From: Apiospora phragmitis | Lineage: Eukaryota > Ascomycota > Sordariomycetes > Amphisphaeriales > Apiosporaceae | Assembly (NCBI GenBank): GCA_038363925.1 | Contig: JAQQWL010000004.1 | Location: 2,976,001-3,040,000 of the forward strand | DNA length: 64,000 nucleotides | Reading direction: 5' to 3' | In this document: positions 23,068-35,233 of the stretch, in pieces | Position numbering within the stretch: position 1 is the stretch's first letter | Layout of the letters: the number at the start of each line of letters is the position of its first letter | Notes under the pieces: generated by a model | What the model saw: the letters and a program-made list of their open reading frames with translations, nothing else | Databases searched by the model: none | Told to the model about the DNA's origin: nothing | Made by a program: the position numbers and the translations under genes

Positions 23068-26000
23068 GATTCAAGGATCACTTAATGCATGTACTTGTGT
23101 ATTTGAAGGTTAGAGAATATCTATTTAGGCATGTATGGCTCTGGTCTGTCGCTGGATACGAGGTGGTTGTTACGATATGCCGAACTAATAGCATATACTT
23201 TCTCGGCCGAGTCCATGATGTCAGTAGTTCAGCCACACCAGCTTGATTCTACCACATATACGATAGCGCCATGCACCTTTGGTAATTGAATAGCATCGTC
23301 CGCTGGCAAACGAATGCCAGCAGTGCTCAACTAGGTACTCTGTCTTACACAAGGGGAATTCTGAACACCGTCGTCCGGAAGCTGTTGTCTATTGTGAAGG
23401 TCATCATTCAGGTTGAATTGCACCTGAATCCTTTGTGGTACAATTACTCTGACTCGACTTTACATAATGTAGTTGGTGACTTCCAACATGGCTGCAGCAA
23501 TGGCTTGCCAAAGCTCGATATTACCACCCTGAAACGATAACTCTGTAGAAGCCCATAAAAGCCTGTTGTTTTTTTCAGTTTGCTCATCTCCTGCTCAACC
23601 CAGCCAACTCCTCCAATGAGAGTACCAGCAGGTAGGCAGGGAGGCTCTAACCTAGATCTGCGCTTGCGCAGGAACGGCATGCGGGCAGCGGCACTCACCT
23701 CCCGGGGATCCCTGGCTCAATGTGACGGAGGTGACACAGAAAAGTGTAATCTCCCGCTTGCCGCGCAGTCGCCCACGGATCCTGAGTCAGGTAAAATATC
23801 TCACCCATTGGAATGCTGGCAGATGATCACAACAACGACCCCGCCCGCGGGGGCATATGGCGATTGCAAGTTACGATGAACCCAAGTAAGTTCCTTGCTT
23901 AGGTAACCAAGGGAAAGTCGTTCTTAGGCATAACGCATAATAGCCACAACGATGCGACGATGCTGAGCAGGTTGCAGACGAACCCCGTACTACTGGCAAA
24001 AATGCTGGAGATGGGGAGAGAGATCTTATGTAGATTGGGTGGCAACCCTTTGAGGGCCTCCACTCCTCGTCCACGCCGTGGCCGGGATCGAGAATTGGTT
24101 TATCCGACACAGAAGCTCGTGGCCTTTCCTCATGCGCATATACGGAAGTTCCCATACACTGTCTACATCGAGTTAGCTGAGGGTTAGTGACAACGAGAGA
24201 TTTGATGAACAACGCGTCGCGAGTTGGCAAGATCAACAGGGGGAGGGGGTAAATATAATTATAACTATAATTATATTCTCTCTAAGCAAGCCAAGGTCCA
24301 AATCGGGCGCATACAGAGTGGGTTGGGAAGGATGCATGTCATGCGCCGGCCTGTGGTGATCATGACTGGATATCCAGTAGGGTCCCATGCGAAGGGAGAA
24401 AGAGAGGAGATGACCCTTTTTCGAGAATAACCTATCAAGCCAGAAGTGGCCTAGAAGCGAGACAGACACACGACACGACACGACACAAAACATACATGCA
24501 TATGCATATTTATAGTTCAGGGGAGGGGAAAGTCTCTTATTTCTTTCTCTTTCCTCACCTGGGCGGGCAAGTTACTTACTACGGAACGCTCGAAATACTT
24601 GCCAGGTTGATTGACGAGGAAAGCCTAGTTTGTTTCCTCCAGGATGCTGAAGAAATGAGGATCGGAAAAATAGATGTTTCCTCGGCCAATTAAAGCCGCA
24701 GATCTTCCAATGTTCGCAATTGATCATTTTCATGACCATTTTGTATTTATTTTTTGTTGCAAGGAGTCCAGGAAATTGATTCCGGTCCCTGTCCTGCACG
24801 GGCCTTAGTTTCCGGCCGCCCTAGGATCTGTGCCGGGGGGCCAATTAGGGGGCCAGTAACTGATGGACCCCACCATAGCGCAATCCAGAACGCAATCCAC
24901 CCAGCAAGTCAGCAAGTGCAAGTTGCGTTGCAGCCAACTAACTTTCAGTGTGTCTCTTTGTTTCAGAAACAGCAGCAGCGTGCAAGGCGAGCTGCAAACC
25001 TTGCGAAGCAGGTCGGAATGAAACCCCACCCATGCGATCATCAATGAAGCCGAGCTGCAGGTCAACCGGTCAAACACACGTATGTATGTAGATGTAGCTT
25101 GTTGCAGCCAGTCTGTGGCCACTCAACCCAAGCTACGTATCTGGAGGGTGCAGCATGTCGGGACAGCACGTCAGTAATCACAACGGTTTGGTGGAAGAGA
25201 AGACAGACAGCAACCTGGAGAAACAAAGCATCATGCTGACGTCTGGCCCTTTCCGCGATCCCTGGCTTTCAATCTTAGAGTACATAGACTGTGGGCAGTG
25301 GGGATGGCAGGATGGCAGAGGGAGTAGGGGACTGGCTGGCTTCTGCGTTTCTGTTCTGGGCATGGCCGCATGGGTCAGGACGGGGCCTGGGGCTGGGGTT
25401 AATCTAAAGCGACCTGCAATGACCACTGCAGCCAGGACCAGACCAGACCAGACCACCTCTGCCTGCATTGCGCATGTCGAAGAAATTGTGCAACGTACAA
25501 CCTCACATCACCTCCAATGCACTCACTCTCACCTCCATGATGGCACCCTGTAGAATAATTGTACACTGTCCCTAAGCCTAGCCATCCTGTACCATTATTG
25601 CCTGTTTTTTGTTATATTTTCTTCTTCTTCTTTTCTTTGATACCTCTCTCGCGACAGACAGACAGACAGACAGCACTAGGCGATTAAGAGCAACCAGCAC
25701 TTGCTTCGTCTGGCCTCGTCTCTTGCCTGAGCACCTAGCTCGATCCCAAGTCCAGGAATTTGGACTAGCACACCGGCCGATTTCAATACCTAAACCCGAA
25801 CCCAAGCAAAGCCACCTCCAAATCCCCCTTGCGACTAACCGGTACTGCAACACCAAAAAAAAAAAAGTTACGACCCAATTCCCGACGAAACAACTGCATG
25901 TCATTCATTTCACCCTCACTACTGTTCTTCTCTCTGCATGTTGGATTCGCTCTACCTCAAACAATCGGTTCGCCGCTCCTCGTCACCGGCTCCCAGTGAC

Positions 26001-26128
26001 CGTCACCGCTGTCCATCACTATCAGCCCGACTTGCGCGATCCGCCCTCGTCCAACCTCTGGCTCTGGGTCGTCCCTCATTTCCGCCTCAACCTGTTCATC
26101 CCCTTCGGCAACATCCCGACCGCTCAGC
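23068..26128. other. 3-kb gene-free region; BUD14 5' flank at its right end
   Basis: No protein gene is supported; open frames are short, overlapping and without domains. It holds the photolyase promoter on the left and, on the right, pyrimidine-rich sequence upstream of BUD14 with a CAGA repeat at 25654-25673. Inside are a near-perfect AT palindrome at 24252-24277 and an ACGAC short repeat near 24472-24486. It could carry an unannotated noncoding RNA or a long 5' UTR, but nothing in the sequence proves it. Confidence 0.5.
24252..24277. repeat. Perfect AT inverted repeat (12-bp arms, 2-bp spacer)
   Basis: The arms AATATAATTATA and TATAATTATATT are exact reverse complements separated by AC. 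It is purely A/T, so it could extrude as a cruciform or act as a replication or matrix-attachment type element. It stands alone with no gene nearby. Confidence 0.85.
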
Positions 26129-29100
26129 ATGACGAGGCCAACTATTGTCCGTGCCGGTGAGTACTTCTGACTCGTCCATCCAACTTCGACACTGCCTCTT
26201 TTATCTGGCTCGGGGATCCCAGCCTTGTCTTTTCCACATTCTCTCTCTGTCTCTCGCGCGTCCCTTGCCAAGGTCACACAGCCACAGCCTGGGAGGGGAG
26301 GGACCAAGAGACCTGAGCCCAACCTTGTCATTTATTTCCCGATAACATTGTCACCCAACTGACCAACTTGCCGCTTCGCAAAAAACAGACTCGATCGATC
26401 TGCAAGATCCCGACACCCCCTCTGCTAAAGACCACAAGAATGCGACGGCCAACGGCCAACAGCAAGTAGCTCCTCACCAAGCAGAGACGCTGCGCGAGGT
26501 CGCCGCCGAGACCAAGGAGGAGAGGAGGATTTCGTGGGCCAATGGAGACATTGACCTCCAACAATACGCCGACGAAATGGAAGCAGCCGAGATGGACGCA
26601 GACGATGACGTCAAGGCCCAGCAGCGGGATGCCTTGGCCATTGCCCAGAATGGAGGAAGCGGTGCTTCCGACGACGGCGACATGGACACCGACGGAGATG
26701 GCGATCTCGACGACGACATGATGGACAAGATCTCGAGCTCTCCCTCGATCGAAGATGGTGGGTGCCCCCCAGAGCTGCCGCCTTGCTGGCCGGCACGCGT
26801 CGATTCTTTGCGAAGTCGCTTTGCGCATTCCCCTCACGTGCTTCCGGGCTCCCCCGTACTCAGCGAGGCCAGGTCGTCCTCACCATACCTTGAGCATCCT
26901 GAATACTTGCCGCTGGACAAGCAAACCCCCCAAGAGAGGCAGTCAAGCAAGGCTTCTGCCCACGATACCGTCGATTCACATCCTCATCATCATCACGTAG
27001 GCGAGTATGCCGGACCGGAAAGGAAACACTCCCAAGACAATATGGACGATTATGAAAAATATGACTACAACGACCACCCTATGGAAAGTCGAGCTCAACG
27101 TTGCGAACCGGTGTAGGCCACTGCTCCAACAGAAAAGCAAGACGATGACATGGCCTGGGAAGATGTGAAAGAACACCCCGTGAGATCAACTACAAACGAG
27201 CCACCGACCTGCGATATTGTCTCGCCGATTCTTGATGGCGGAGTTGCCGAGGCATGCGCTATTTTGGGGGTGCAAGAGGATGACAGTATCATCTCTCCAT
27301 ACGACTTTCTGGTTCCATACCACAGCTCCGAGGATGATGATGATGACGATGACTTTTCCTTGCCTGATGATTCCAGATTTGTCGATTCGGGTTGGGGTGG
27401 CGAGTGCTTACAAGATACAGAGGACATCGACTTCGAATTCGTTTACGCCCTTCACACCTTCGTCGCCACCGTGGAAGGACAGGCCAACGCCACCAAAGGT
27501 GACACTATGGTCTTGCTCGACGACAGTAACAGCTACTGGTGGCTTGTCAGGGTTGTCAAGGATAGCAGCATAGGTAAGATGCCACGCAGCGCCGGCGTGG
27601 GACGGATCCTGTACTAAACGAAACCAGGATACCTACCCGCAGAACATATCGAGACACCGACGGAGAGACTGGCACGTTTGAACAAGCACAGGAACATAGA
27701 TGTACGTACTCGCAGCGCTGATGCACAAAATCATGGCTTGTCAATTGCTGACCAATCTTCTAGCTTGCGGCTACGATGCTGGGTGACCAAGTGGACAAGC
27801 AAGGGGGCAAGAACTCCCTCAAATCGGCCATGCGGAAACGGAAAGGCAAAAACGTGACTTTCACGGCGCCCACATATGTCGACTACTCGGATTTCGATTA
27901 TTCAACAGAGGAAGAGGATGCCGATGGGGATGTGCCTGGGCAACAGGCCAAGCAGCAGGATCAACAAGCGACCTCAGCCGCCACGGGTGGGCTGGAGGAT
28001 GACGAGAGCGCTCGAGTAGCACCACTCAAGCCGCGATCTCAGCAGACCAATGCCGAAGACGCAGACGAAAATGGAGCGGACGAAGATGAAGACCGTGCCA
28101 GCGACGAAATATTTGATAATGGCAAGTCGGTGACTCGAACCACCAAGAATGGCACGGTCAGGAACACGGATTCTTTCTTCAAGGACGAGACGGTGGAAAC
28201 TAAGAAGATCTCACTGACTCCGAACTTGCTGCGGGATGATGGTGAGGCACGAGAATCTACGGATTCGACTTCGAAGGAACTGCTGAGGAGACCCAGTTTC
28301 GAGAAGGAGCTCGTGGCCGACAAGAAGGAGGACAAGAAGAAGAAGGACAAGAAAGACAAGGAGAAAAAGCCCAGCGCGATTCGCAGTTTCTTCTCGCGGA
28401 AAGATAAGAAGAAATCCACAGAAGATGACGACGAATCGTTTGGTAAGCGGTCCATGGACGTTAACAGCGTCGAGACGGTCGAAGACGACGCGCGTGCGGC
28501 CGAGGTGGAGTCTCCCGACAAGGGCGGCCGGCAACGAAGCAATAGCAAGCTTCAGAAGCAGCAGGCCCGGGTGGAGCCCTCGCCTACCCGGAAGGCGGGA
28601 TCCTCGACGATGGAGCTGGCGCAGTTCATCAGCTCCGAAGGCAGACCGCCCAACAATGTGGCGAATGTGCCGCCTACAGGATTGAGGATGGTCGAGGCGG
28701 ACCCGGCGGAGAGCGAGAAGGCGGCGCTGACTACGAGTTCTGGCAAGCCGCAGAAGCTCGTCAAGCCCAAGGCTCGTATGGGGTTGGATGACTTCGACAC
28801 GTCCGAGGAAGAGGAAGAGGATGACGACTTTGGCGAGCCAGGACCTACCAAGTCTGCGCCTGCACCGGCACCTTTGTCTACGTCTACTCAAGAGCCGCAA
28901 CAACAACCGCAACCGCAACAGCAACAGCGTGCTGAGGAAAAGCAAATGCGACCTACTTTACCAGGCTCCTACCCAGACAGCTACCTCAGCACGCAGACGA
29001 CCGCTTCGCAGCAGACGATACAGAATGCCAACGCGGCACCCCTATGGAACGACTCTCCGAGTCCCCCGTCCATGTGTCGCCTATTGCGTCGAACAATCCG

Positions 29101-29546
29101 CCTGCGCTCATGGGTGACAACTCTAGCCAGGAAGACCGGTCGTCGCCCATCTCGTCTCCATCGCCCGACGTGGCGGATGTCGACAGTCGCGGCCACCATC
29201 CCCAGGACTCGATGACATCCACTTCGGCCACGGCCCCAACGTGGAACGATGATAGCCTCCGGGCCTTCTTCGATCCTGGGGACGGACATCCGGGATCTGC
29301 TTGTTGTTGTTTATGACGACAAGACGGATGTTCCGCCGGCTAACCCAGAGCACCCGATTGCTGGAAGCCTCTTCCGCGAACAGAATGCCAAATTGGCAGA
29401 AATCACCACAGTAAGTGTTTTCTTTCCCTACAAAAATGCATGGTCTTGGTTTCAGGCAGGCCGTATGCTAACTTGGACAACAGCAACTGGACAACATGCT
29501 AGGCGACTGGCTGGCCAGAAAACAGCGACTTAGGGGCTCTGCATGA
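26129..29546 (+). CDS. BUD14: BUD14/Tea4-type SH3 protein, PP1 regulator in cell polarity (frame breaks and in-frame TAG)
   Basis: 998 aa if all exon-like sequence is read, 777 if a 663-nt segment is spliced. Budding-yeast Bud14 and fission-yeast Tea4 target protein phosphatase 1 to sites of polarised growth. The SH3 domain begins FEFVYALHTFVATVEGQ and contains YWWLVRVVKDSSI/GYLPAEHIE. About 60 residues later comes KNVTF, a match to the PP1 docking motif [KR]-x-V-x-F. The rest is acidic or Lys-rich disordered sequence. Introns: 26157-26388, 27574-27627, 27702-27763 and 29411-29483. A TAG lies in frame at 27114, inside a segment that can be spliced (26758-27420). One base is missing in a CCCC run near 29040 (resuming MERLSESPVHVSP), and one is extra in GGGG near 29275 (resuming TDIRDLLVVVYDDK). 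The last exon is QLDNMLGDWLARKQ. Confidence 0.85.
26758..27420 (+). other. Optional intron (exitron-like) inside BUD14, 663 nt, containing an in-frame TAG
   Basis: The segment reads as conserved-looking protein in the BUD14 frame (for example FVDSGWGGECLQDTEDIDFEF across its 3' end), yet it starts GTGGGT after SSPSIED and ends ATACAG. Splicing it joins SSPSIED directly to EDIDFEFVYALHTF. Its length is a multiple of three. Retained, it adds 221 codons but meets TAG at 27114-27116; spliced, the protein is intact. I infer alternative splicing. A sequence error making the TAG is the rival explanation. Confidence 0.5.
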
Positions 29547-30021
29547 TCTTGGCTGAAATTCCCCTGTTTGCCATGACCGACCTTTTCCTGCTTTGATTCT
29601 TCTTTTCTTGCCTGATCTATGAATTACGTCAGCCACGCCATGTCGAAGAGACGGCCGACCTAATGATGGAATCCAAGCAAGACGGAAAGAAGCGATAGGA
29701 GGGTTTAAGCCGTTGTTGGTTGGAGCCCCCCGCAGGACGTGCGTGCATGGACCGGTGTTGAGCGACGATGACGTCGGCCACACTTTTTTCTTCAGTTTTT
29801 CTTTCTGTTTTCGCGACCAACAAATGGCGTCTGGGGATTTACGGACACACTGGATGGAGTTCGGCAGGAGACCACAGCGGTCATTCCCGGGATACGAAAC
29901 AATTAACTATACCACACGGATTTAAAGCCCAGATCGGGCTTTCCCATATTTTTCTTTGTTTAGAACGAAATCCATGATTGCAACCTCGACCCACAGCCGA
30001 GTTGATAGGTGGTTTGGGGCT

Positions 30022-30054
<33 letters not shown>

Positions 30055-32576
30055 CCGAGGATGTCGGGAAAGAAGTGGAAGGGATGGGCTTTGAAAGGAA
30101 TAGAAGAAACGGAGTCGGGCTATAAGCCATGCGCCATGCAATGCAGCATGATGGATGGACGGGGTGCAGATTCAGAAAGGAGCCCACCAGCTTCTGTGGC
30201 CCCTTAGCCGTTTCGTTGGGCATGGGGCGACTACTACGACCATCAAGACAACACCACCACTTGTACATACAAAGCGTTGTTCGGCATATGTAGTAACCTC
30301 TACCACCTTCGACCCTGAGAACCTGTTCGGTTGGTTTCTATGTGATCTGCCGGCACCTGGTTGTCGACCGAGATGGAATCTGCCGCTAGACGTGGGTAAA
30401 ATCTGGACCCGTCGGTGATTATTTGCTTAGTGGCTCGGTCCGTTTCGACTTGCTGTTTGCTTATGAGAGGGATTAGAAAGCATAGCGAAGGCCAAGTCTT
30501 TACTGATTGATAACAAAGTGACAACTCCCTTCTGAACTCCCAACTTCCAAGTCTGGTGGGCATTGTGACTCTGATACCGACGGCAGACGCGGGCGCCACT
30601 TTATGGATCCAGGCCGGGCCGATTGAAGATTTCAGAGCTTTTGAGAACTTGGGACGGACCGTATGGGGTTGCGAAGGACGGGCCCAAAGGAGATGCTAGC
30701 TTGTGTTTATTAGATTGCGCCTTGCTTCTTCGAGGAAGACCGTTGCAGGTGTGAAATGAGACTGCAGCCGATAGCCCCTCGTATTCGATCCTCTCTGGTG
30801 TTTCGAGTGACATTCTTGATACAATACTACAGGTCACTACTATTGTTTCGGCTGTTACTGGTATATTATTATTCCGTCGTCAATGACGATGGATGCAGCA
30901 ACGGAGATGGAACCTCAATTGGGTGGGAACAGAAAGAGAGCAGAATTCCTGATCTATGATAACAAGTGAAAATCGAAAAGCGAATAGGCGCCTTGGAAGA
31001 GGCGAGAAGCTCCTTGCCCTGGATGACATCAGATGGTTTCGGCAAGGCGAACAGCCGCGAGTCATGTTCATGCGGGAAAACAACCGCTTTAAAAAAAAAA
31101 ATTTGTTTCCGGCGCCCGCCGTTTTCACGTTCGTTCGTCTGCTTGCCCGCCGCTGCCCATGTCATTTATATTGCTCCGAATGGACATGGTGATGAAGCTT
31201 ATCTCTTTTCCGGCCCTTGGCATATTTACAACTACCGTGCAAATCCGGCCCAGATGGCCAGAAGTCCGGGTTGCCTAGGGCCATCCTTGTCGAAGTCGGG
31301 TTGCAGCAAAAGTGACCAGTGACAAGTGACAGTGACAAGCTGGCAGATAAGCGAAGAGCGCTGGGAACATGTCGAGTAAGGCGGTTCAACTACGGCGTAA
31401 CGCAAAACTCAAAACTTCGAGGCATTTCCCCGAACAATGGATCATTTCGAACACTCAGTACCGAGCTTCTATGGGGTTTCTATCTCTGGCCTTACGTAGC
31501 CAGGTAGCATCTCTAAAAAGCCCCCCAAAAAAAAGAAAAAGAACAACGCCCCCATGTCCCTCGGCTGGAGCTACCCTTAGCAACGGTGGCCAACCAGGAT
31601 GCCAGCTTTGCCAGCTAAGCTGCGCCCGCTCTAACCTAACGGGCACTGGCGTTTCCGCATGGCATCCATCGCCATCTTCCCAAACAACCCAAGCAGCTCC
31701 TGCAAGCGTTCGCCCGTTCGAGAGAGGAGACCCGCCCTCTTATTACCAGAAATGGATATCCCAGATCCCGGTCAAGAGACATGCCTGTAAGATTTCCGAA
31801 CAAACCGGTCTGTTTCCAGGCGGGCAGGCTTTGCGAACCTGGCACACACCCACACACAGACGCCTCGTAAACCGCCCTACCTGCGCCCTATGATGTGTTG
31901 CCCTCAGCTATCAGATCCTCGAGGCGCCAAGTGCCAAGCCAAGGGTAACCATGCCCATACCCATACCCAAACCCAGCGGGTTCGGCATAGATTAGATGAT
32001 GGTCGCCATGCCCGAAAAATCCACCTTCGTTTTGAACAAGCTTCGCTTACCAGAACGCTTACCAAACAACCCGCGAGCTCCACCCCGTGGGATTTCACCA
32101 GTGTTGTCACATATTGTCGTACTGACTAACGGTTTGAAGAAATTGCAGGCGAGGAAAAGAACCTTAGAAGATGCTTACCAGCTTCTTCGACGGGGATCTG
32201 CTCGAAGGATGAGTGAGTGTCACTGGGGAGGCAGATGGAAGGAGGCGGAATCTCGCGCCCTTGGGACCAGGGGAAGAGTTTGGTTCGTCATGGATCTTCT
32301 CGGTATCTGATCTAGACTCCGTCGTTGTTTGGGAGTCAAGCTGGGTTCATGTTGTTGCTGAGGAGCTGATGTCTGGCCGAGTGAAGAAGACATATAAGGA
32401 CCTGGCTCGGTCAACTCGAGAGGCTCTCTTCCGTTCTCTACCCAGGCCCAACCAACTAGTCCTTCTTTTACTATATACCAGCCTTTTTAAGAGGTCATTT
32501 TTTATACTAAATACTTTCTTTTATTCTACCTGTCTGAGCAGCTCAAGCTAGCTCGACACCCCACACAGACATAAAG
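29547..32576. other. 3-kb gene-free region; GMC gene promoter at its right end
   Basis: No gene is supported. It holds the BUD14 3' end, a GA microsatellite at 30021-30054, a 10-base A run at 31092, a CCCATA repeat at 31951-31970, and AT-rich promoter sequence of the GMC gene with TATATAAT-like elements (ACATATAAGG at 32390 and CTATATACC at 32471). Frames over 100 codons here lack any recognisable motif. Confidence 0.5.
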
Positions 32577-34506
32577 ATGCGTGCATCTTGGACTCTCGCT
32601 TTCATCTCCCTGGCCGCGGCCGGCTGCGTCAAGCGCGGCCCCGGCGGCGGCACGATAGACGGTACCGATGGCACCTACGACTACATCGTCGTGGGCGGCG
32701 GTACCTCCGGTCTCGTCGTGGCCAAGCGCCTCAGCGAGGACCCCAAGGTCTCCGTCCTCGTGGTCGAGGCCGGCGGCTCGCTCGAGAACAACGCCAACGT
32801 GACCAACCCGCTCGGCTACGGCCTCGCCTTCGGCACCGACATCGACTACGCCTACCAGACCGTCGAGCAGGAGTTCGCCGGCGGCAAGCCCCAGACCCTG
32901 CGCGCCGGTAAGGGTCTCGGCGGTACCAGCACCATCAATGGTAAGTTTTTTTCTTCTTGGACAAGCATATATGTATATATATATATAAATGAATAATGGA
33001 AACTAATCATGTTCACACAGGATTGGCCTACACCCGTGCCGAGTCCAACCAGATCGACATGTGGGAGAAGCTGGGCAACGAGGGCTGGAACTGGAACAAC
33101 CTGCTGCCCTACTACACCAAGAGCGAGCGCCTCGAGGTCCCCAACCCCCAGCGCCTCGAGTCCGGCAAGATGACCTTCGACGCCGCCGTGCACGGCAAGG
33201 AGGGCCCCCTCAAGACGGGCTGGCTCTTCGGCATCACCAACAGCACCCTGGGCGCTACGCTCAACACCACCTTCGCGTCCATGGGCGTCGAGTGGAACCC
33301 CGAGGTCAACGGCGGCAAGATGGCGGGATACACCGTCTACCCCTCCACCGTCGACCAGGACCTCAACATCCGCGAGGACGCGGCGCGGGCCTACTACTTC
33401 CCCATCCGCGACAGCGCCAAGAACCTCAAGGTCATGCTCAACACCGAGGCCCGCCGCCTGACGTGGAAGGCTGCCGCCGCCGCTAACGGCACCAAGGGTG
33501 CTCTCCCTACTGCCGACGGTGTCGAGGTCACCACCCAGGACGGCAAGACCATGGTCATGAAGGCCAACAAGGAGGTCATCCTGTCGGCCGGCGCGCTCGT
33601 CTCGCCCCTGCTGCTCGAGAAGTCCGGAGTCGGCAACAAGGCGATCCTGGCCGCGGCCGGCATCCAGTCCGTCGTCGACCTGCCCACCGTCGGCGAGAAC
33701 CTGCAGGACCAGGCCAACAACGGCCTCAAGTTCGGCATCGCCAACAACTTCACCGAGACGGACAAGAACGCGTACGTGGCCTACCCGACCGCCGAGCAGG
33801 TGTTCGGCAAGGACAAGGTCGCCGCCGTCGCCGCGAAAGTCAAGGCCGACCTCCCCGCTACGCGCAGCAGGTCGCCAGCGTCAACGGCAACGTGACGAAA
33901 GCCGCCGACCTCGAGAAGTTCTTCACCATGCAGTACGACCTCATCTTCGGCGCCGACCAGCCCAACCCCATCGCCGAGGTCCTGCTCTACCAGCAGGATG
34001 GCGTCTGGGACAGCGAGTACTGGGGCCTGCTGCCCTTCTCGCGCGGCAACCTGCACGTGACGGCGGCCAACACGTCGACCACGAAAGCGACGGGCGCCAA
34101 GATCAACCCCAACTTCTTCATGCTGGACTGGGACACGACCCAGCAGGTCGGCGCCGCCAACTTCATCCGCCGCATGTACGGCACCGCGCCCTTCAAGGAC
34201 GTCGTCGGGCCCGAGGACACGCCCTCGACCAAGACGGTCCCGGCCGACGCCGACAACAACGAGAAGGCCATGGGCGACTGGCTGAAGCAGAACTACCGCT
34301 CCAACTTCCACCCCGTCGGCACGGCGGCCATGATGCCGCGCGAGGTCGGCGGCGTCGTCGATTCCTCCCTGAAGGTCTACGGCACCGCCAACGTGCGCGT
34401 CGTCGACGCGTCCGTCCTGCCCTTCCAGGTCTGCGGACACTTGGTCTCGACCCTGTACGCTGTCTCGGAGCGGGCGTCGGACTTGATCAAGGCGTCGGCT
34501 AAATAA
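32577..34506 (+). CDS. Secreted GMC oxidoreductase, glucose-oxidase-like (CAZy AA3_2 type; one-base frame break)
   Basis: About 616 aa with an N-terminal signal peptide (to about residue 17). A FAD enzyme oxidising an alcohol or sugar, making H2O2 or reducing quinones outside the cell. Visible: the dinucleotide-binding motif YDYIVVGGGTSGLVVAKRL, the FAD loop GKGLGGTSTING, the second GMC signature around GALVSPLLLEKSGVG, and the catalytic His pair in NFHPVGTAAM and QVCGHLVSTLYA. The intron is 32941-33020. One base is missing in the CCCC at about 33862: the frame passes from VKADLP to RYAQQVASVNGN when a fifth C is allowed. Local similarity (RLESGKMTF..AAVHG, MMPREVGGVVD) is nearest to the glucose oxidase branch, but substrate cannot be fixed without comparison to characterised enzymes. 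Confidence 0.9.
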
Positions 34507-35233
34507 AGAAGGGGCTTTTGAGAGAGATGCCAAAGCACAATTCTTGTTGTATCATTTACATGTATATATACCTTTTCTTATAGACATAGACACTTCTGAT
34601 ACCACTAATAGATCAAACATGTAAAACGTTATATTACCATTCTGGAGCATACCGCTTCAAGTGATTTCAATAGGACAGATAAACAAAGTAGGGGGCGTTT
34701 AAGAGGTTGTTTTCATTGCGCGCATTCGATATATTATCTATGCGCCTTTAGATGAAGCATGCCATAATAGCATGCTCAAGAATGCATTTCCCAGCAGGTC
34801 AATAGTGTTTCCAAGTCTGTGAGCTGAAAGAGAGAGTGATTTGCTAGCTATGCGGGTATCTGAAACGTAAGTCTTCTTTTGCTGTTACTCGCCAGATTCC
34901 AAATAACGATCGATCGTTCCGACTCGTAGCCCTTGGTGACGCTCTCATCATCAACACACATTGTGGTCAACAGCTGCTCAGATGGCGGCGCCAATAGTAC
35001 ACACTAGATTACATTGGCGAAAAGGAACATTCGAACTTTGGAGCAAAAGCACTCACCCAACCCAACCCAACCAAAACGGACTCCTAAACACATAACAAAC
35101 CATACACACGTGCGAGAAAATCCTCCCAACGAAAGTTTCTGTCGTCCGTCTCATTTATACCCTTTTTGGCCGCCCTCTCCCTCGAGTCGCCGGCGAGGCG
35201 GTCGAAACGGCCTTTGCCTTGCTGCTACTACTA
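34507..35233. other. Convergent 3' region of the GMC and AT-hook genes
   Basis: About 730 bp with the two 3' UTRs. TATATATACC lies at 34563-34572 shortly after the GMC stop. Nothing coding is supported. Confidence 0.5.

Noticed and set aside
25609..26160. 183-codon frame overlapping the BUD14 start
   Set aside because: It runs through the 5' flank and the first BUD14 exon in another frame; the BUD14 exon-intron structure explains the region better.
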